Shown here piece by piece: positions 9,021-17,969 of a stretch of DNA of 64,000 bases (position 1 is the stretch's first letter; every line of letters starts with the position of its first letter). This stretch comes from FEN-1297 sp046705645 (GTDB lineage Bacteria > Bacteroidota > Ignavibacteria > Ignavibacteriales > Ignavibacteriaceae). A model generated the notes under the pieces. It ran no database searches and was not told where the DNA came from. It saw only the letters and a list, made by a program, of their open reading frames with translations. The stretch is from positions 5,135-69,134 of the forward strand of contig JBJKQE010000091.1 of assembly GCA_046705645.1 (NCBI GenBank). Direction: 5' to 3'. The position numbers were made by a program, and so were the translations under genes.

Positions 9021-9550
9021 ATTGCTTCCATATTTTTATGAAAATTATTATCCAGATTTATGATTATTAAAAAATCTATTGAGAAAATTATATTTATATT
9101 TCTTAAAGTCAAATACTACTTATTTCCGGCTGCTCATGTTCAAATTTAAGATCTAAAATTTTTATAATTTAATTGGAACACTAATTTTATTTAAGTTGCG
9201 GACTTAATTAAACTTGAGAGAATGTGAGTAATTTGTATTTCATTGGAGTTCCATATGTCTAAAAAATATACATCGGTAAAGTTCCCAAGCGCACAACTGC
9301 TCGAATATTTTTGACTTTTTATTTTTTTTATTTTAGTTTTTTTTAAATGCATTGTAGAACTTTACTTAAAACCTTTTCACAAGGGAAATTTACATGATTT
9401 GGTTTTCATTTTTAAGGGGCTAAATTGTCTGCTTTAAGAAATAATAAACCCGAGAATTTTAATATATAGTATTATTGCAAATAATTATATGTGTATAAAA
9501 AATATAATTTAAGTTTTATATAAAGATTTAAATTTAAGAAAGGAACAATA
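9021..9550. other. Intergenic region, 530 bases, with one possible tiny ORF
   Basis: No gene of normal size was found. A 19-codon frame, MSKKYTSVKFPSAQLLEYF, runs from ATG at 9255 to TGA at 9314. It has GGAG six bases before the ATG and a T-rich stretch after it. It may be a leader or microprotein or may be chance. The rest is AT-rich, and the promoter of the gene at 9551 should lie near 9430-9540. Confidence 0.3.
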
Positions 9551-10411
9551 ATGAAAAAGATAAGCAGCCTGATTTTATCTTTTTTATTTGTATCCTTTAC
9601 ATATGCACAAATCCTTAATGGTGGATTTGAAAATTGGACAGGCGGGCAGCCTGATTCTTGGACTACTTCCAATTCTCCTTTATTATATACAAATATAACT
9701 AGAACCACTGATGCATATTCCGGATCTTATGCTTTAAGAGGAGATGTTATTTCCACTGATATTCCAGGGCTTTCTGTTATTAATCCATTTATTACATCAG
9801 GTACTAACGGGAAGGGTTTTTCCATAAATAAAAGATATGCAAAAATTAGCGGTTACTATATTTTTAATGCCGATAGCGGAGATAAGTTTATTGCAAATAT
9901 TACTATGATGAAGGCGGGAAAACCAATAGCCAGCGGGATAGATAGTTTAACCTCAGTTGCATCGTATAAATTATTTGAATTTAGTTTAAATTATAGCTCT
10001 TCCGAAACACCTGATACTTGTATTATCCAGTTTATAATTCTAGGAAAATCTGGTAACGTTGATTATCATGTAGGATCTTATTTCATTTTGGATAATCTTT
10101 CTTTATCCGGAACCGCAACAGGAATTATATCAACTCATGAAAGTCCTCGGAATTATATACTCTATCAGAATTATCCCAATCCATTTAATCCAGAAACATC
10201 AATAAAATACTTCATTCCTCAAAGCGGTTTAGTGAGCTTAACTATATACAATGTCCTCGGACTTAAAATAAGAACTTTAACCAACGAATTTCAACCGGCG
10301 GGTATTCATATGATAAATTTTAATGCTGTAGGCCTATCAAGCGGTATTTATTTTTATATGCTGCAAGTAAATAATTTTGAGGCAGTGAAGAAACTAATTT
10401 TAATAAAATAA
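9551..10411 (+). CDS. Secreted protein with type IX-type C-terminal sorting domain
   Basis: This 286-residue exported protein has a signal peptide (residues 1-20, ending FTYAQ). A beta-rich domain follows (about 22-190; it starts with NGGFENWTGG, a pattern seen in carbohydrate-binding-like modules). A C-terminal sorting tail of about 80 residues begins at NYPNPFNP and includes the GLSSGIYFY turn and a basic end (KKLILIK). In Bacteroidota/Ignavibacteria this tail directs proteins through the type IX system for surface attachment or release. No catalytic motif is visible. The ATG at 9551 follows AAAGGAACAATA, a good ribosome site. Confidence 0.88.
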   Translation: MKKISSLILSFLFVSFTYAQILNGGFENWTGGQPDSWTTSNSPLLYTNITRTTDAYSGSYALRGDVISTDIPGLSVINPFITSGTNGKGFSINKRYAKISGYYIFNADSGDKFIANITMMKAGKPIASGIDSLTSVASYKLFEFSLNYSSSETPDTCIIQFIILGKSGNVDYHVGSYFILDNLSLSGTATGIISTHESPRNYILYQNYPNPFNPETSIKYFIPQSGLVSLTIYNVLGLKIRTLTNEFQPAGIHMINFNAVGLSSGIYFYMLQVNNFEAVKKLILIK

Positions 10412-10570
10412 TTTTTATAAATTGGTAAAACATCTTCCGCTTTAAATTTCCGGTTTGGAAATTTATGAACCCAATAATTATTTATCTAATCCGAAATTAG
10501 TTAAATTATTTTTGATAGTAATTACAGTAAGTTTTTGGAAGAATTTAATTAATTAAAACAAAATTCTATT

Positions 10571-10933
10571 ATGAAGAATATACTTAAGTTTGAAGAATTA
10601 GGAATGTTTTGTCTAACTTTATTCCTATTTAATCTTTTAGGCTATTCGTGGTGGTTGTTTTTGTTATTTATATTAGTTCCGGATATTTCCATGCTGGGAT
10701 ATTTGATAAATCTCAAGATAGGTGCAGTTTTGTATAATATATTTCATCATAAAGGACTTGCCGTTCTTATTTATTTAATTGGAAGTTATTTATTTAATTA
10801 TACATTAATTTTTATTGGCCTAATAATTTTTGGACATTCAAGCATCGATAGATTCCTTGGTTTCGGTTTAAAATATAGTGATGCTTTTAAGCACACACAT
10901 TTGGGACTAATAGACAGGAAAGCTACAGATTAA
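10571..10933 (+). CDS. DUF4260 family membrane protein
   Basis: This 120-residue protein has three to four hydrophobic helices and the hallmark features of DUF4260: an early EELGMF segment, the PDISMLGY motif, YNIFHH, and a conserved C-terminus with SSIDRFLGFGLKYSDAFKHTHLG. The function of the family is unknown. It lies 160 bases after the sorting-tail gene and about 110 before thioredoxin and is probably transcribed alone. Confidence 0.85.
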   Translation: MKNILKFEELGMFCLTLFLFNLLGYSWWLFLLFILVPDISMLGYLINLKIGAVLYNIFHHKGLAVLIYLIGSYLFNYTLIFIGLIIFGHSSIDRFLGFGLKYSDAFKHTHLGLIDRKATD

Positions 10934-11040
10934 TAATAATTCTCAACTTTTTATAATTAAAGTTCCGATGATTAATTAAACTCTGTGAAACTATTAAATA
11001 TATAAAGCATCCAATTAACGGTTTAAATAAAGGAGTTATT

Positions 11041-11376
11041 ATGAAATACACCGTAGAAGGTAGTGACATGAATTTTGATCAGGAAGTTTTAAATTCCGAT
11101 GTACCTGTTTTAGTAGACTTTTGGGCACCTTGGTGCGGCCCCTGTCGAATGGTGGCTCCAATTCTTGATGAAATTGCAAAAGAATACCAGGGTAAATTAA
11201 AAGTTGTTAAGTTGAATACCGATGATAATCAGAATATTGCGGTTAAATACGGAATTAGAAGTATTCCGACTTTAGGAATTTTTAATAACGGACAAATTGT
11301 TGACGGGGTAATTGGCGCGGTTCCCAAACACATGATTGAAAATAAAATTAAACCTTTTATCCAATCTGTTAATTAA
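11041..11376 (+). CDS. trxA: Thioredoxin
   Basis: This 111-residue cytoplasmic thiol-disulphide reductase has the active site W31-C32-G-P-C35, the buried Asp of VDFWAPW, the cis-proline region RSIPTLGIF and a C-terminal helix. Length and motif spacing are typical of TrxA. AAGGAG lies seven bases before the ATG. A strong intrinsic terminator follows directly, so this looks like a single-gene unit. It would be reduced by thioredoxin reductase, which is not in this window. Confidence 0.95.
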   Translation: MKYTVEGSDMNFDQEVLNSDVPVLVDFWAPWCGPCRMVAPILDEIAKEYQGKLKVVKLNTDDNQNIAVKYGIRSIPTLGIFNNGQIVDGVIGAVPKHMIENKIKPFIQSVN

Positions 11377-11382
11377 CATGTT

Positions 11383-11412
11383 AAGGGCAGGTAAAAACCT
11401 GCCCTTTTTATT
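11383..11412 (+). terminator. Rho-independent terminator after trxA
   Basis: There is a perfect 10-base stem, AAGGGCAGGT at 11383-11392 pairing with ACCTGCCCTT at 11397-11406, with an AAAA loop and a T-rich tail. It lies six bases after the trxA stop. Confidence 0.93.
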
Positions 11413-11460
11413 TATATGAAATAAAGAGAGTGAAAATTATAATATTTAACGTTTAACACA

Positions 11461-11919
11461 TTATTCAATAATAACGCGGTCGGAAATTTCATTTTTATCA
11501 TCCGGCTTAACCGGGAAATGCTGTGTTAAAATCTTGCCTATATTTTCTATCCCGTATAAAATTCCATTACTAAAATCCCCATTTAAAAACATGTTCTGCA
11601 TTTCATTTTTAATTGCATCCCATGTATTGTCTGGAACTTTTTTATTTATTCCGCTGTCTGCTAGAATATAAAATTTCCTTTTTTCTAATAAGATGTAGAT
11701 TAAGACGGCAGTTTTATCTCTTGTATTGTGTAATCCAAGTTTTGTAAATTCACCTTCGGCTAAATCACGTATAGGCTTGTTTTTTTTTAAGACGGAAAGA
11801 TGTTCTTTTATATTCACACAAATTTCACCTGCCGTATTTTTTTCTACCTGTTTAATTTTATAGGATATCCTTAGTAAATCGTCGTCCGAAAGGAAATTAT
11901 AAATTAAATGCTTCTGCAT
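11461..11919 (-). CDS. TPM domain protein (YgcG/Psb32-like)
   Basis: This 152-residue protein matches the TPM fold. The start resembles family members (LSDDDLLRISYKIKQVEKNTAGEICVNI), followed by a DKTAVLIYI strand and an FYILADSGINKKVPDNTW segment. It lacks the signal peptide and C-terminal membrane helix of longer TPM proteins, so it is probably a cytoplasmic single-domain form. TPM domains have been linked to phosphatase activity and photosystem II repair, but the function here is unknown. It converges with trxA, with the terminator between them. Confidence 0.8.
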   Translation of the reverse strand: MQKHLIYNFLSDDDLLRISYKIKQVEKNTAGEICVNIKEHLSVLKKNKPIRDLAEGEFTKLGLHNTRDKTAVLIYILLEKRKFYILADSGINKKVPDNTWDAIKNEMQNMFLNGDFSNGILYGIENIGKILTQHFPVKPDDKNEISDRVIIE

Positions 11920-12000
11920 AATTAAAATTATTTTTTTTATAAAACTATAAAAGTAGGATAAATATTACAAGATAAGTTTACAAATTGATGCAAAATTAAA

Positions 12001-12037
12001 AAGCGCAATGAAGTTTATAATATCTTTAATTGCGCTT
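12001..12037 (-). terminator. Intrinsic terminator after DUF4097 lipoprotein gene
   Basis: A 9-base stem (AAGCGCAAT at 12001-12009 with ATTGCGCTT at 12029-12037) is followed, on the minus strand, by TTTAATTTT. It lies about 15 bases beyond the stop of the gene at 12052. Confidence 0.8.
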
Positions 12038-12051
12038 CTCGGTTAATTCTT

Positions 12052-12993
12052 CTATTTTTTTTCAATATTTATGTCTCCACCTGAAGTTCTTACATAAAGA
12101 GAATTACCTCCGGTGTTTAGATCAGCTTCATATTTTGATGATGAAATTTTTTCAACATTATTTGCCTTAAAATCGCAATTTATATCCCCGCCCGATGCAT
12201 GAAGGTCAGCGTGGGCATTAAAATCATTAGGCAGTTTTACAACTACATCCCCCCCCGAAGATCTTAATTTTATACCCAGATTTTTGCCTGAATAATTTAA
12301 TTTTATTTCTCCTCCGGAAGTAGATGCATCAATCTTGCCGTTACTGCCGTTTAGTTCCACATCTCCTCCGGATGTAGATGCATTAATATCGCCTTCAAAT
12401 TCTTCCGATTTAATGTCTCCTCCAGATGTACTTAAATTTTGATTCCCATTTGCATTATTTAAATTGATATCACCACCGGAAGTTGAAATGTCTAATTTCC
12501 CATTTGTGTTTTTAACAGTAATATCTCCTCCCGAAGACTTTAACGTTATACTGCCCGTAAGATTTGTTAAATTTATATCCCCGCCGCTGCTTGAAACACT
12601 AGCATTATAATTTTTAGGAAGAATAACTTCAAATCTTAAATTAATTCCATTAAACAAGTTGAAAACATTCCACTTGTTTTTTATCTTAGCAGTAACTGAT
12701 ACACCATTGCCGGTATTTTCAAAATCAAAGGTAATATTTTCCTTTGCTTTTTCATTCCCTAAAATTTTAATGTAAACTGTAGACGACTCGGTTGTAGAAA
12801 TATAAACATCGCCTGAAGCTGCTTTTAGTTCAAAATTCTTGCCTTGAGTAGTATTAAAAGTTTTTTCTTCCAAAACTTTTAAATTGCTGTCTGTTGTTCC
12901 ATGAAAATCATTGCATGCAATAGACGAAAAGCTAAATACAAATAAAAGAAGGATATTGAGTAAGCTTATTTTGAATAAGTATTTTTGGGTCAT
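12052..12993 (-). CDS. DUF4097-type repeat lipoprotein (beta-solenoid adhesin-like)
   Basis: This 313-residue protein has an N-terminal signal with a likely lipobox (SSIAC, Cys27). Its body contains nine copies of an S-G-G-D/E-I/V motif. The first five repeats keep an exact 18-residue period, and the spacing loosens towards the C-terminus. This fits DUF4097, a beta-helix family of putative adhesins or envelope proteins. The repeat is visible in the DNA as near-identical 54-base blocks. AAAGGAG lies about ten bases before the ATG. It is likely a single-gene unit with its own terminator. The function is not known. Confidence 0.82.
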   Translation of the reverse strand: MTQKYLFKISLLNILLLFVFSFSSIACNDFHGTTDSNLKVLEEKTFNTTQGKNFELKAASGDVYISTTESSTVYIKILGNEKAKENITFDFENTGNGVSVTAKIKNKWNVFNLFNGINLRFEVILPKNYNASVSSSGGDINLTNLTGSITLKSSGGDITVKNTNGKLDISTSGGDINLNNANGNQNLSTSGGDIKSEEFEGDINASTSGGDVELNGSNGKIDASTSGGEIKLNYSGKNLGIKLRSSGGDVVVKLPNDFNAHADLHASGGDINCDFKANNVEKISSSKYEADLNTGGNSLYVRTSGGDINIEKK

Positions 12994-13379
12994 AATAAGT
13001 TGCTCCTTTATTTTTTAGGTTAGACTTGGATAAAATAAAAAAGATTACTGGCAGTTAACCAATATTTTTTAAAAATTATAGTAAAATTCTTTAATTAGGA
13101 TCAAAATTAGTTTGATTGGTAAATAAGTTAAAAGGAAGGTGTATTTTTAATAGTAAAGTGAAAAGCCCCTTTTTTAACCGCATTGTATTTAATTATCGAT
13201 TAATTAGGAAATTATTACCTTAGTGGTATACATCACGATAACTAAAATATCTTAAGATGTAAAGATTTAAATGTATTTTTTTATGAAGAAAAAAAATAAC
13301 TTTAAAAGTTTTTTATGTATGTATTTTTTATCTGAAAGAAAATATTATTTATCCTATTTCCCTAGAATTTGAGTTGTAG
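12994..13379. other. Divergent intergenic region without recognisable genes
   Basis: These 386 bases of AT-rich DNA lie between two divergent envelope-protein genes. Apart from the ribosome site of the leftward gene, I saw no ORF, repeat or convincing promoter. Confidence 0.4.
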
Positions 13380-13967
13380 ATGAAATCTTTCTTACTGTTC
13401 ATTTGGATGGCTGCTGTTCTTCTTTATGCACCTTTTATACTAAGTCAAAGTTTTGAGAGTAGTGCTTTCGGTGCACCTGTTTTTAAATTTACTACCTTAA
13501 AAGGTCAAAGTGCATTGTTAATAGGGGGGCGGGGAGGCTGGATGATTAATAAAAGCATTGTTTTGGGTGGCGGATTTTATGCTCTTGCAAACAATGTAAA
13601 ATCAGGTATTATAGATCCTCAAAACGGTCAGAACGTTTCTATGGGATTCAACTACGGCGGATTGGAATTTGAATATATCTTTTTATCGGAGGCTTCGATT
13701 CATGCCTCTCTTGATATGCTTTTGGCGGGCGGAGGAGTTACATTTGTAGCTTCTAACCAAAATACGTCTCATTTAAATTATTACAGCCAGGACCTTTTGG
13801 TTTGGGAACCAGAAGTAAACATTGAATTCAAAATTGTTAATTGGCTTCACCTTGCTGCAGGAATCAGTTACAGAATTATTAGCAGCTATGATGGTTACTA
13901 TGGAATAAGTAAAGGTGATTTAAGCGGATATAACGGAGTACTTACTTTTAAATTCGGAACATATTGA
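13380..13967 (+). CDS. Predicted outer-membrane beta-barrel protein, unrecognised
   Basis: This 195-residue exported protein has a signal peptide (about 1-23, ending ILSQS) and alternating amphipathic strands rich in Gly and aromatic residues. It ends in a strand with the C-terminal aromatic YNGVLTFKFGTY pattern typical of outer-membrane barrels. No named family was recognised. It lies 40 bases before the DUF2279 gene and is probably in one transcription unit with that gene and the GNAT gene. Confidence 0.65.
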   Translation: MKSFLLFIWMAAVLLYAPFILSQSFESSAFGAPVFKFTTLKGQSALLIGGRGGWMINKSIVLGGGFYALANNVKSGIIDPQNGQNVSMGFNYGGLEFEYIFLSEASIHASLDMLLAGGGVTFVASNQNTSHLNYYSQDLLVWEPEVNIEFKIVNWLHLAAGISYRIISSYDGYYGISKGDLSGYNGVLTFKFGTY

Positions 13968-14007
13968 TTAAAAATCATATTCTATACAGAATTGCTGAGT
14001 TATTAAA

Positions 14008-15075
14008 ATGCAGATTATAGATAAGCACATTGGTTACAAATTTAATTTTATTATTATTTTAATTCTAATATTTTATTGTTCTAATCAAAGTATTTTCGGC
14101 GTTCAGCTCAATGGATTACCCGATTCTACAATAAATAAAAATACACAATCTCCCGATACGGTAAATTATGTACCGCTGTCAAGATTTACTTATGCCAATC
14201 AGCGCAGATACACTCTGGATGGTTCGTTACCAAGAAAGATAACTAAAATTAAACCTGTAAATGCTGCTATTGTCGGAGGAGTTTATTTGGGAGCAATCGT
14301 ATTTTTACATATTCATCAACAGCATGCATGGTGGAGCGGAAGCCGAGGTAATTTTCATTTTGAAGAGGACTGGGTATCGGCATTACAGGTTGATAAGGCG
14401 GGGCATGCTTTTGGCGGCTATATTACTTCATATGTTATGAGCGAAGGCTTAATGGCTTCCGGTTTATCATGGGATGAAGCTACTTTATGGGGGAGTGCCT
14501 TTGGGCTCGCATACCAAACTTATGTGGAAACGGAAGATGGTTTTGCCAAGCAATGGGGTTTTAGCCCATCCGATTGGTACTTCGATGCGTTGGGTCCGCT
14601 TTTCTTCCTATCCCAACATTATGTCCCCGCACTTCAAAATATTACTCCTAAATGGCAGTATATCCCATCGGAATGGACCGGCGAACCTGTTATAAACCGT
14701 CCGAGAACTTTTATAGATGATTATAACAGCTCTACATTCTGGTGGTCTTTAAATGTTTATAACATCCTTCCCGATAATGTAAAAAAATACTGGCTTCCCT
14801 GGCTAAACATTGCTGTGGGTTACGGCGCAGATGCTATTGATGTTAAGTTTAATCCGAACGGTCCGCCGGATCAATTATCAAGAAGAAGATATATTATCGG
14901 ACTTGATTATAATTTGGTAAAGCTTCTTCCTAAAGGAGGATTTTTTTGGAATTGGTTGCGTCAAAGTTTGAATTTTCTTAAGCTTCCGTCGCCTGCAATA
15001 GAATTCACCAGTTCGGGTACAAAATTCAAACTATTATATCCGTTTAGAATTAGCCTGGGAAATTTAAAGTTTTAA
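14008..15075 (+). CDS. DUF2279 family envelope protein
   Basis: This 355-residue protein has an N-terminal hydrophobic export segment (about 12-34). Its central region matches DUF2279: VDKAGHAFGGYITSY, then WGSAFGLAYQTYVE and the SPSDWYFDALGP motif. The C-terminal third is beta-rich (YIIGLDYNLVKLLP) and may form a barrel-like domain. Members are found near envelope genes and have no known activity. The conserved His and Asp/Glu in the KAGH and QTYVETEDG segments are noteworthy. It lies between the small barrel protein and GNAT with short gaps, consistent with an operon. Confidence 0.75.
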   Translation: MQIIDKHIGYKFNFIIILILIFYCSNQSIFGVQLNGLPDSTINKNTQSPDTVNYVPLSRFTYANQRRYTLDGSLPRKITKIKPVNAAIVGGVYLGAIVFLHIHQQHAWWSGSRGNFHFEEDWVSALQVDKAGHAFGGYITSYVMSEGLMASGLSWDEATLWGSAFGLAYQTYVETEDGFAKQWGFSPSDWYFDALGPLFFLSQHYVPALQNITPKWQYIPSEWTGEPVINRPRTFIDDYNSSTFWWSLNVYNILPDNVKKYWLPWLNIAVGYGADAIDVKFNPNGPPDQLSRRRYIIGLDYNLVKLLPKGGFFWNWLRQSLNFLKLPSPAIEFTSSGTKFKLLYPFRISLGNLKF

Positions 15076-15088
15076 ATATTATAAAAAC

Positions 15089-15538
15089 ATGAATATTGAT
15101 TTCAGCATTGCAAAAGAAAACGATATTGAATTTCTTTTAGTTATGATGTCTGATTTCTATGAACATGAAAAAATTCAATTTAATAAAGAAGTACTTCACT
15201 CCGCATTAATTGATATTATCCGCCATCCTTCTTTAGGAAAAATTTGGCTGATTAATTTAGATTCCGAAGTGATCGGTTATTTTATTTTAACATTTATGTT
15301 TAGTATGGAATTCAAAGGAAGAAATGCACTTTTAGATGAATTTTATATTAAGGATAGTCATAGAAGGAAAGGAATCGGCAAACAAACTCTTGAGTTCATT
15401 GAGCAGCAATGCAAGTTAAGTAATATTCAAACGCTTCATCTTCAAGTAAATAAGTTTAATCCGTCGGCAAAAAAGTTATATGATTCGTTCAACATGCAAA
15501 CAATTGATAGAATTTTTATGAAAAAAGAATTTGATTAA
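15089..15538 (+). CDS. GNAT family N-acetyltransferase
   Basis: This 149-residue cytoplasmic acetyl-CoA-dependent transferase has the acetyl-CoA binding motif A as RRKGIGKQTLEFIEQQ, preceded by the beta-4 strand LLDEFYIKDSHR and followed by LHLQVNKFNPSAKKLYDSF, a classic GNAT end. The substrate is unknown. It starts 13 bases after the DUF2279 stop, so it is likely co-transcribed. Confidence 0.9.
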   Translation: MNIDFSIAKENDIEFLLVMMSDFYEHEKIQFNKEVLHSALIDIIRHPSLGKIWLINLDSEVIGYFILTFMFSMEFKGRNALLDEFYIKDSHRRKGIGKQTLEFIEQQCKLSNIQTLHLQVNKFNPSAKKLYDSFNMQTIDRIFMKKEFD

Positions 15539-15618
15539 AAAATGTAAATCTTCAATAATGTTATATACTTAATTTTTTAAGGAAATTAATACTTTTCCGA
15601 TTTTCTTAAACGCTGTTA

Positions 15619-16155
15619 TTATTTTTCTACCGACCTAAAATATTCAAGAATTTCCCTTGCATCTTCCTTTGTTAATTGTTGATCAGGCATAACAATCTTA
15701 TACTCATCAACAAGTTTTTTCATAATAGGATCCTTTTTTTGCATGTCTACGGTATTTAATAAATAATTCATTATAAATGCTGGAGTATTTTTCTTTGTAA
15801 TGTTTCTTAGAGGCGGACCGACTAACCTGGTATCCAGTTGATGGCAGGCTACGCATTTTGTGCTAAATATTTTCTTCCCCTTTTCAACTAAGTCTTTATT
15901 AATCGGGCCTAAATTTACTTCTTTGATCGGTCCTATTCCATTATCATCCGGAAATTCATATTTCGATTTAGCCTCAGTTTGACTTGAAGAACTGCTAGAT
16001 TGAGTTTGCATATTAGCTTTATTTTGGTGTTGAACCGGAGGATTTTCAGAAGTATCAGGTGCAGGCTGTTTTTCGCTTTGATATTTATGATCAGAACAAG
16101 AAATATTTATAAGTGCTAAGCCGATAATAAGTATAAAAATGTATTTAAGTTTCAT
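15619..16155 (-). CDS. Monohaem cytochrome c lipoprotein
   Basis: This 178-residue class I cytochrome c is probably anchored in the membrane by a lipid: the signal ends in INISC just before a long Gln/Ser-rich linker. The haem motif is C-V-A-C-H and the likely distal ligand is the Met of VMPDQQL. GGAGG five bases upstream selects the ATG at 16155 over a TTG at 16158. It is a clear paralogue of the cytochrome at 20774-21265; both carry a GIGPIKEV-x-LGPIN segment before the haem. It probably shuttles electrons from the bc complex encoded nearby to a terminal reductase. Similar cytochromes occur in nitrous oxide reductase clusters of relatives, but none is encoded here. Confidence 0.85.
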   Translation of the reverse strand: MKLKYIFILIIGLALINISCSDHKYQSEKQPAPDTSENPPVQHQNKANMQTQSSSSSSQTEAKSKYEFPDDNGIGPIKEVNLGPINKDLVEKGKKIFSTKCVACHQLDTRLVGPPLRNITKKNTPAFIMNYLLNTVDMQKKDPIMKKLVDEYKIVMPDQQLTKEDAREILEYFRSVEK

Positions 16156-16441
16156 CAATTCCTCCGGAAATTATTGAAGATATTAATTTCTATCATCAAT
16201 AATTCAGTTGTTAAAGTTTACTTTGTTCTTTTTAAAATTATAATTGATTTTGGTAATTAAACTTTCAATAATAAATATTTATAGCTAACCAGGCAAGAAT
16301 TAAAATCCGTTATTATAATGACTGTGAGATTACTCAATCAAATTTTCAGTTTATTTTACTTTGTAGTAAATGATTTTAACAACATCAATATGATTTTAAT
16401 TTGAGTGAAGGATTAAATTATATTCATGAGAAATTTTTTAT

Positions 16442-17698
16442 TTAGTTTTTCTTTAATATTACCAGACAGCTTCCTACAGGTCTTTCACCGGTTCTATCGG
16501 ATGGATGATTTACAACTTTTCCATCTATTACCATTGTAGTTGAACCCCCTCCGTCAAGATTTAATCCTTGATAAACTCCATGTGAAATCATAAGATCTGC
16601 AAATTCTTTTAATGACATTCCGGAACTTGATTCCTGTCTGCCGTCAACAGTAAAAAAGTATAAATACGTACTGTCTTTTGAAAATCCAATACCTGTTCTG
16701 GGGTGTTGAGTTACGGTAAAATACTTTTTTAATCCGAAAAGAGTATCGGATTCGGCAGGAAGATTTTTACCGTTAACAACAATTCTAGGCAAACCTCCGG
16801 TTAAAGTATATATTTTCCCAAAATTCGGATTCATATTTAATAAAATTTTTACAGTGTCATTTTCCGATATTTTTTGATCAAGTGTTTCTGCCGTTTTATT
16901 TGATGCTGAAAGTATATAACCTATTGTCGGAATGTTAGTTTCACCCGAATTGTCCCACTTGCTTGATACGGCAAATAGTAGTGTGTCGCCTAAATTTCCG
17001 GCCGGTTTCAGATCGGTTTCCGAAAGTTTCCATCGAGGATGTTTTCCCGGTGTTTTTTTACCCTCATAGAAATTATAAAGTGTAATAGCAGAACTATCGG
17101 TTTTAGAGTTAATCCTGTCTATTTTAAAAATTGATCCGTCTTTTAAAATTAATTTACCATTTAAAGAAAAATGTTCAATCAATGGTTTGCCGTTTTTTGT
17201 AAGAGCAAATTGAGAAAAAATATGGCCGCTTCTTATATCGGTATTTCCGGAAATTGCTTTAACAAATTCTCCTTTGGAAATCATATTATTAACAATTTCT
17301 CCATCGGGTTCCCAGAAATCTGCATTTATTGCAGCAATAACTTTAAATCTTTCAATATTTAAGCGGGCTGAAACCATACTAGTTGTTGCTTTTGAATGTA
17401 AAAGATTGTCTGCTTTAATCGCATCAATAATGAATGATTTATTTTTTAAGTCAATTTTTAAAGTATTGATAACTAATCGATCTTTTTTGTTTATTATTTG
17501 TTGATGATATATCCCGGGAGCAATTTCTATAGTCTGATTAATACTTTTATTTTGAGCTGTAAGAAAAGCGCAATCTATAAAAAGGATTAAAATGATATGG
17601 GAAAAAATTAAGATTTGATGCCTTGGTGTTCCTATTTCGATTTTGTTCCTTTTTAAAATAAAGAAGTGTCTTAAGGTTAAGAGTTTATTAATAATCAT
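16442..17698 (-). CDS. Phosphodiester glycosidase family protein (NAGPA/DUF2233-like), exported
   Basis: This 418-residue protein matches the phosphodiester glycosidase fold related to the lysosomal uncovering enzyme. Features are AAINADFWEPDGEIVNNMI, the RTGIGFSKDSTYLYFFTVDGRQ strand pair, and the C-terminal signature LNLDGGGSTTM with VGSCLVIL. These enzymes hydrolyse N-acetylglucosamine phosphodiesters; the bacterial substrate is unknown. An internal hydrophobic segment (about 30-48, ending AFLTAQ) looks like a signal peptide preceded by an unusually long basic leader, but no later ATG, GTG or TTG is available. It probably acts in the periplasm or on the cell surface. Confidence 0.85.
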   Translation of the reverse strand: MIINKLLTLRHFFILKRNKIEIGTPRHQILIFSHIILILFIDCAFLTAQNKSINQTIEIAPGIYHQQIINKKDRLVINTLKIDLKNKSFIIDAIKADNLLHSKATTSMVSARLNIERFKVIAAINADFWEPDGEIVNNMISKGEFVKAISGNTDIRSGHIFSQFALTKNGKPLIEHFSLNGKLILKDGSIFKIDRINSKTDSSAITLYNFYEGKKTPGKHPRWKLSETDLKPAGNLGDTLLFAVSSKWDNSGETNIPTIGYILSASNKTAETLDQKISENDTVKILLNMNPNFGKIYTLTGGLPRIVVNGKNLPAESDTLFGLKKYFTVTQHPRTGIGFSKDSTYLYFFTVDGRQESSSGMSLKEFADLMISHGVYQGLNLDGGGSTTMVIDGKVVNHPSDRTGERPVGSCLVILKKN

Positions 17699-17969
17699 TG
17701 ACTTATATCTAAAGTGGTACAGAATTTAATTTCTATTTTTAAAATAATAATTAAAAGATTAATAATTCGAATTATACTTCACCCTAAGGTGAGCGGAACT
17801 TTATTACCGCAAGTAAACAATATTTATTTCTTTGAACTTAAATTTTAAGTAGTTAATCGACAAATGTTTCTATTATACAATTAATAATCTTCATTTAAAG
17901 ACCGACCTGCTTAATTGAATTCAATAAACCAAAATTGAAATCCCATTTTGCAGAATCAGTTTAATAGAG

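Noticed and set aside
17778..17793. Small TCACC/GGTGA hairpin between the glycosidase and cytochrome b genes
   Set aside because: A five-base stem without a T-tail is too weak to call a terminator.
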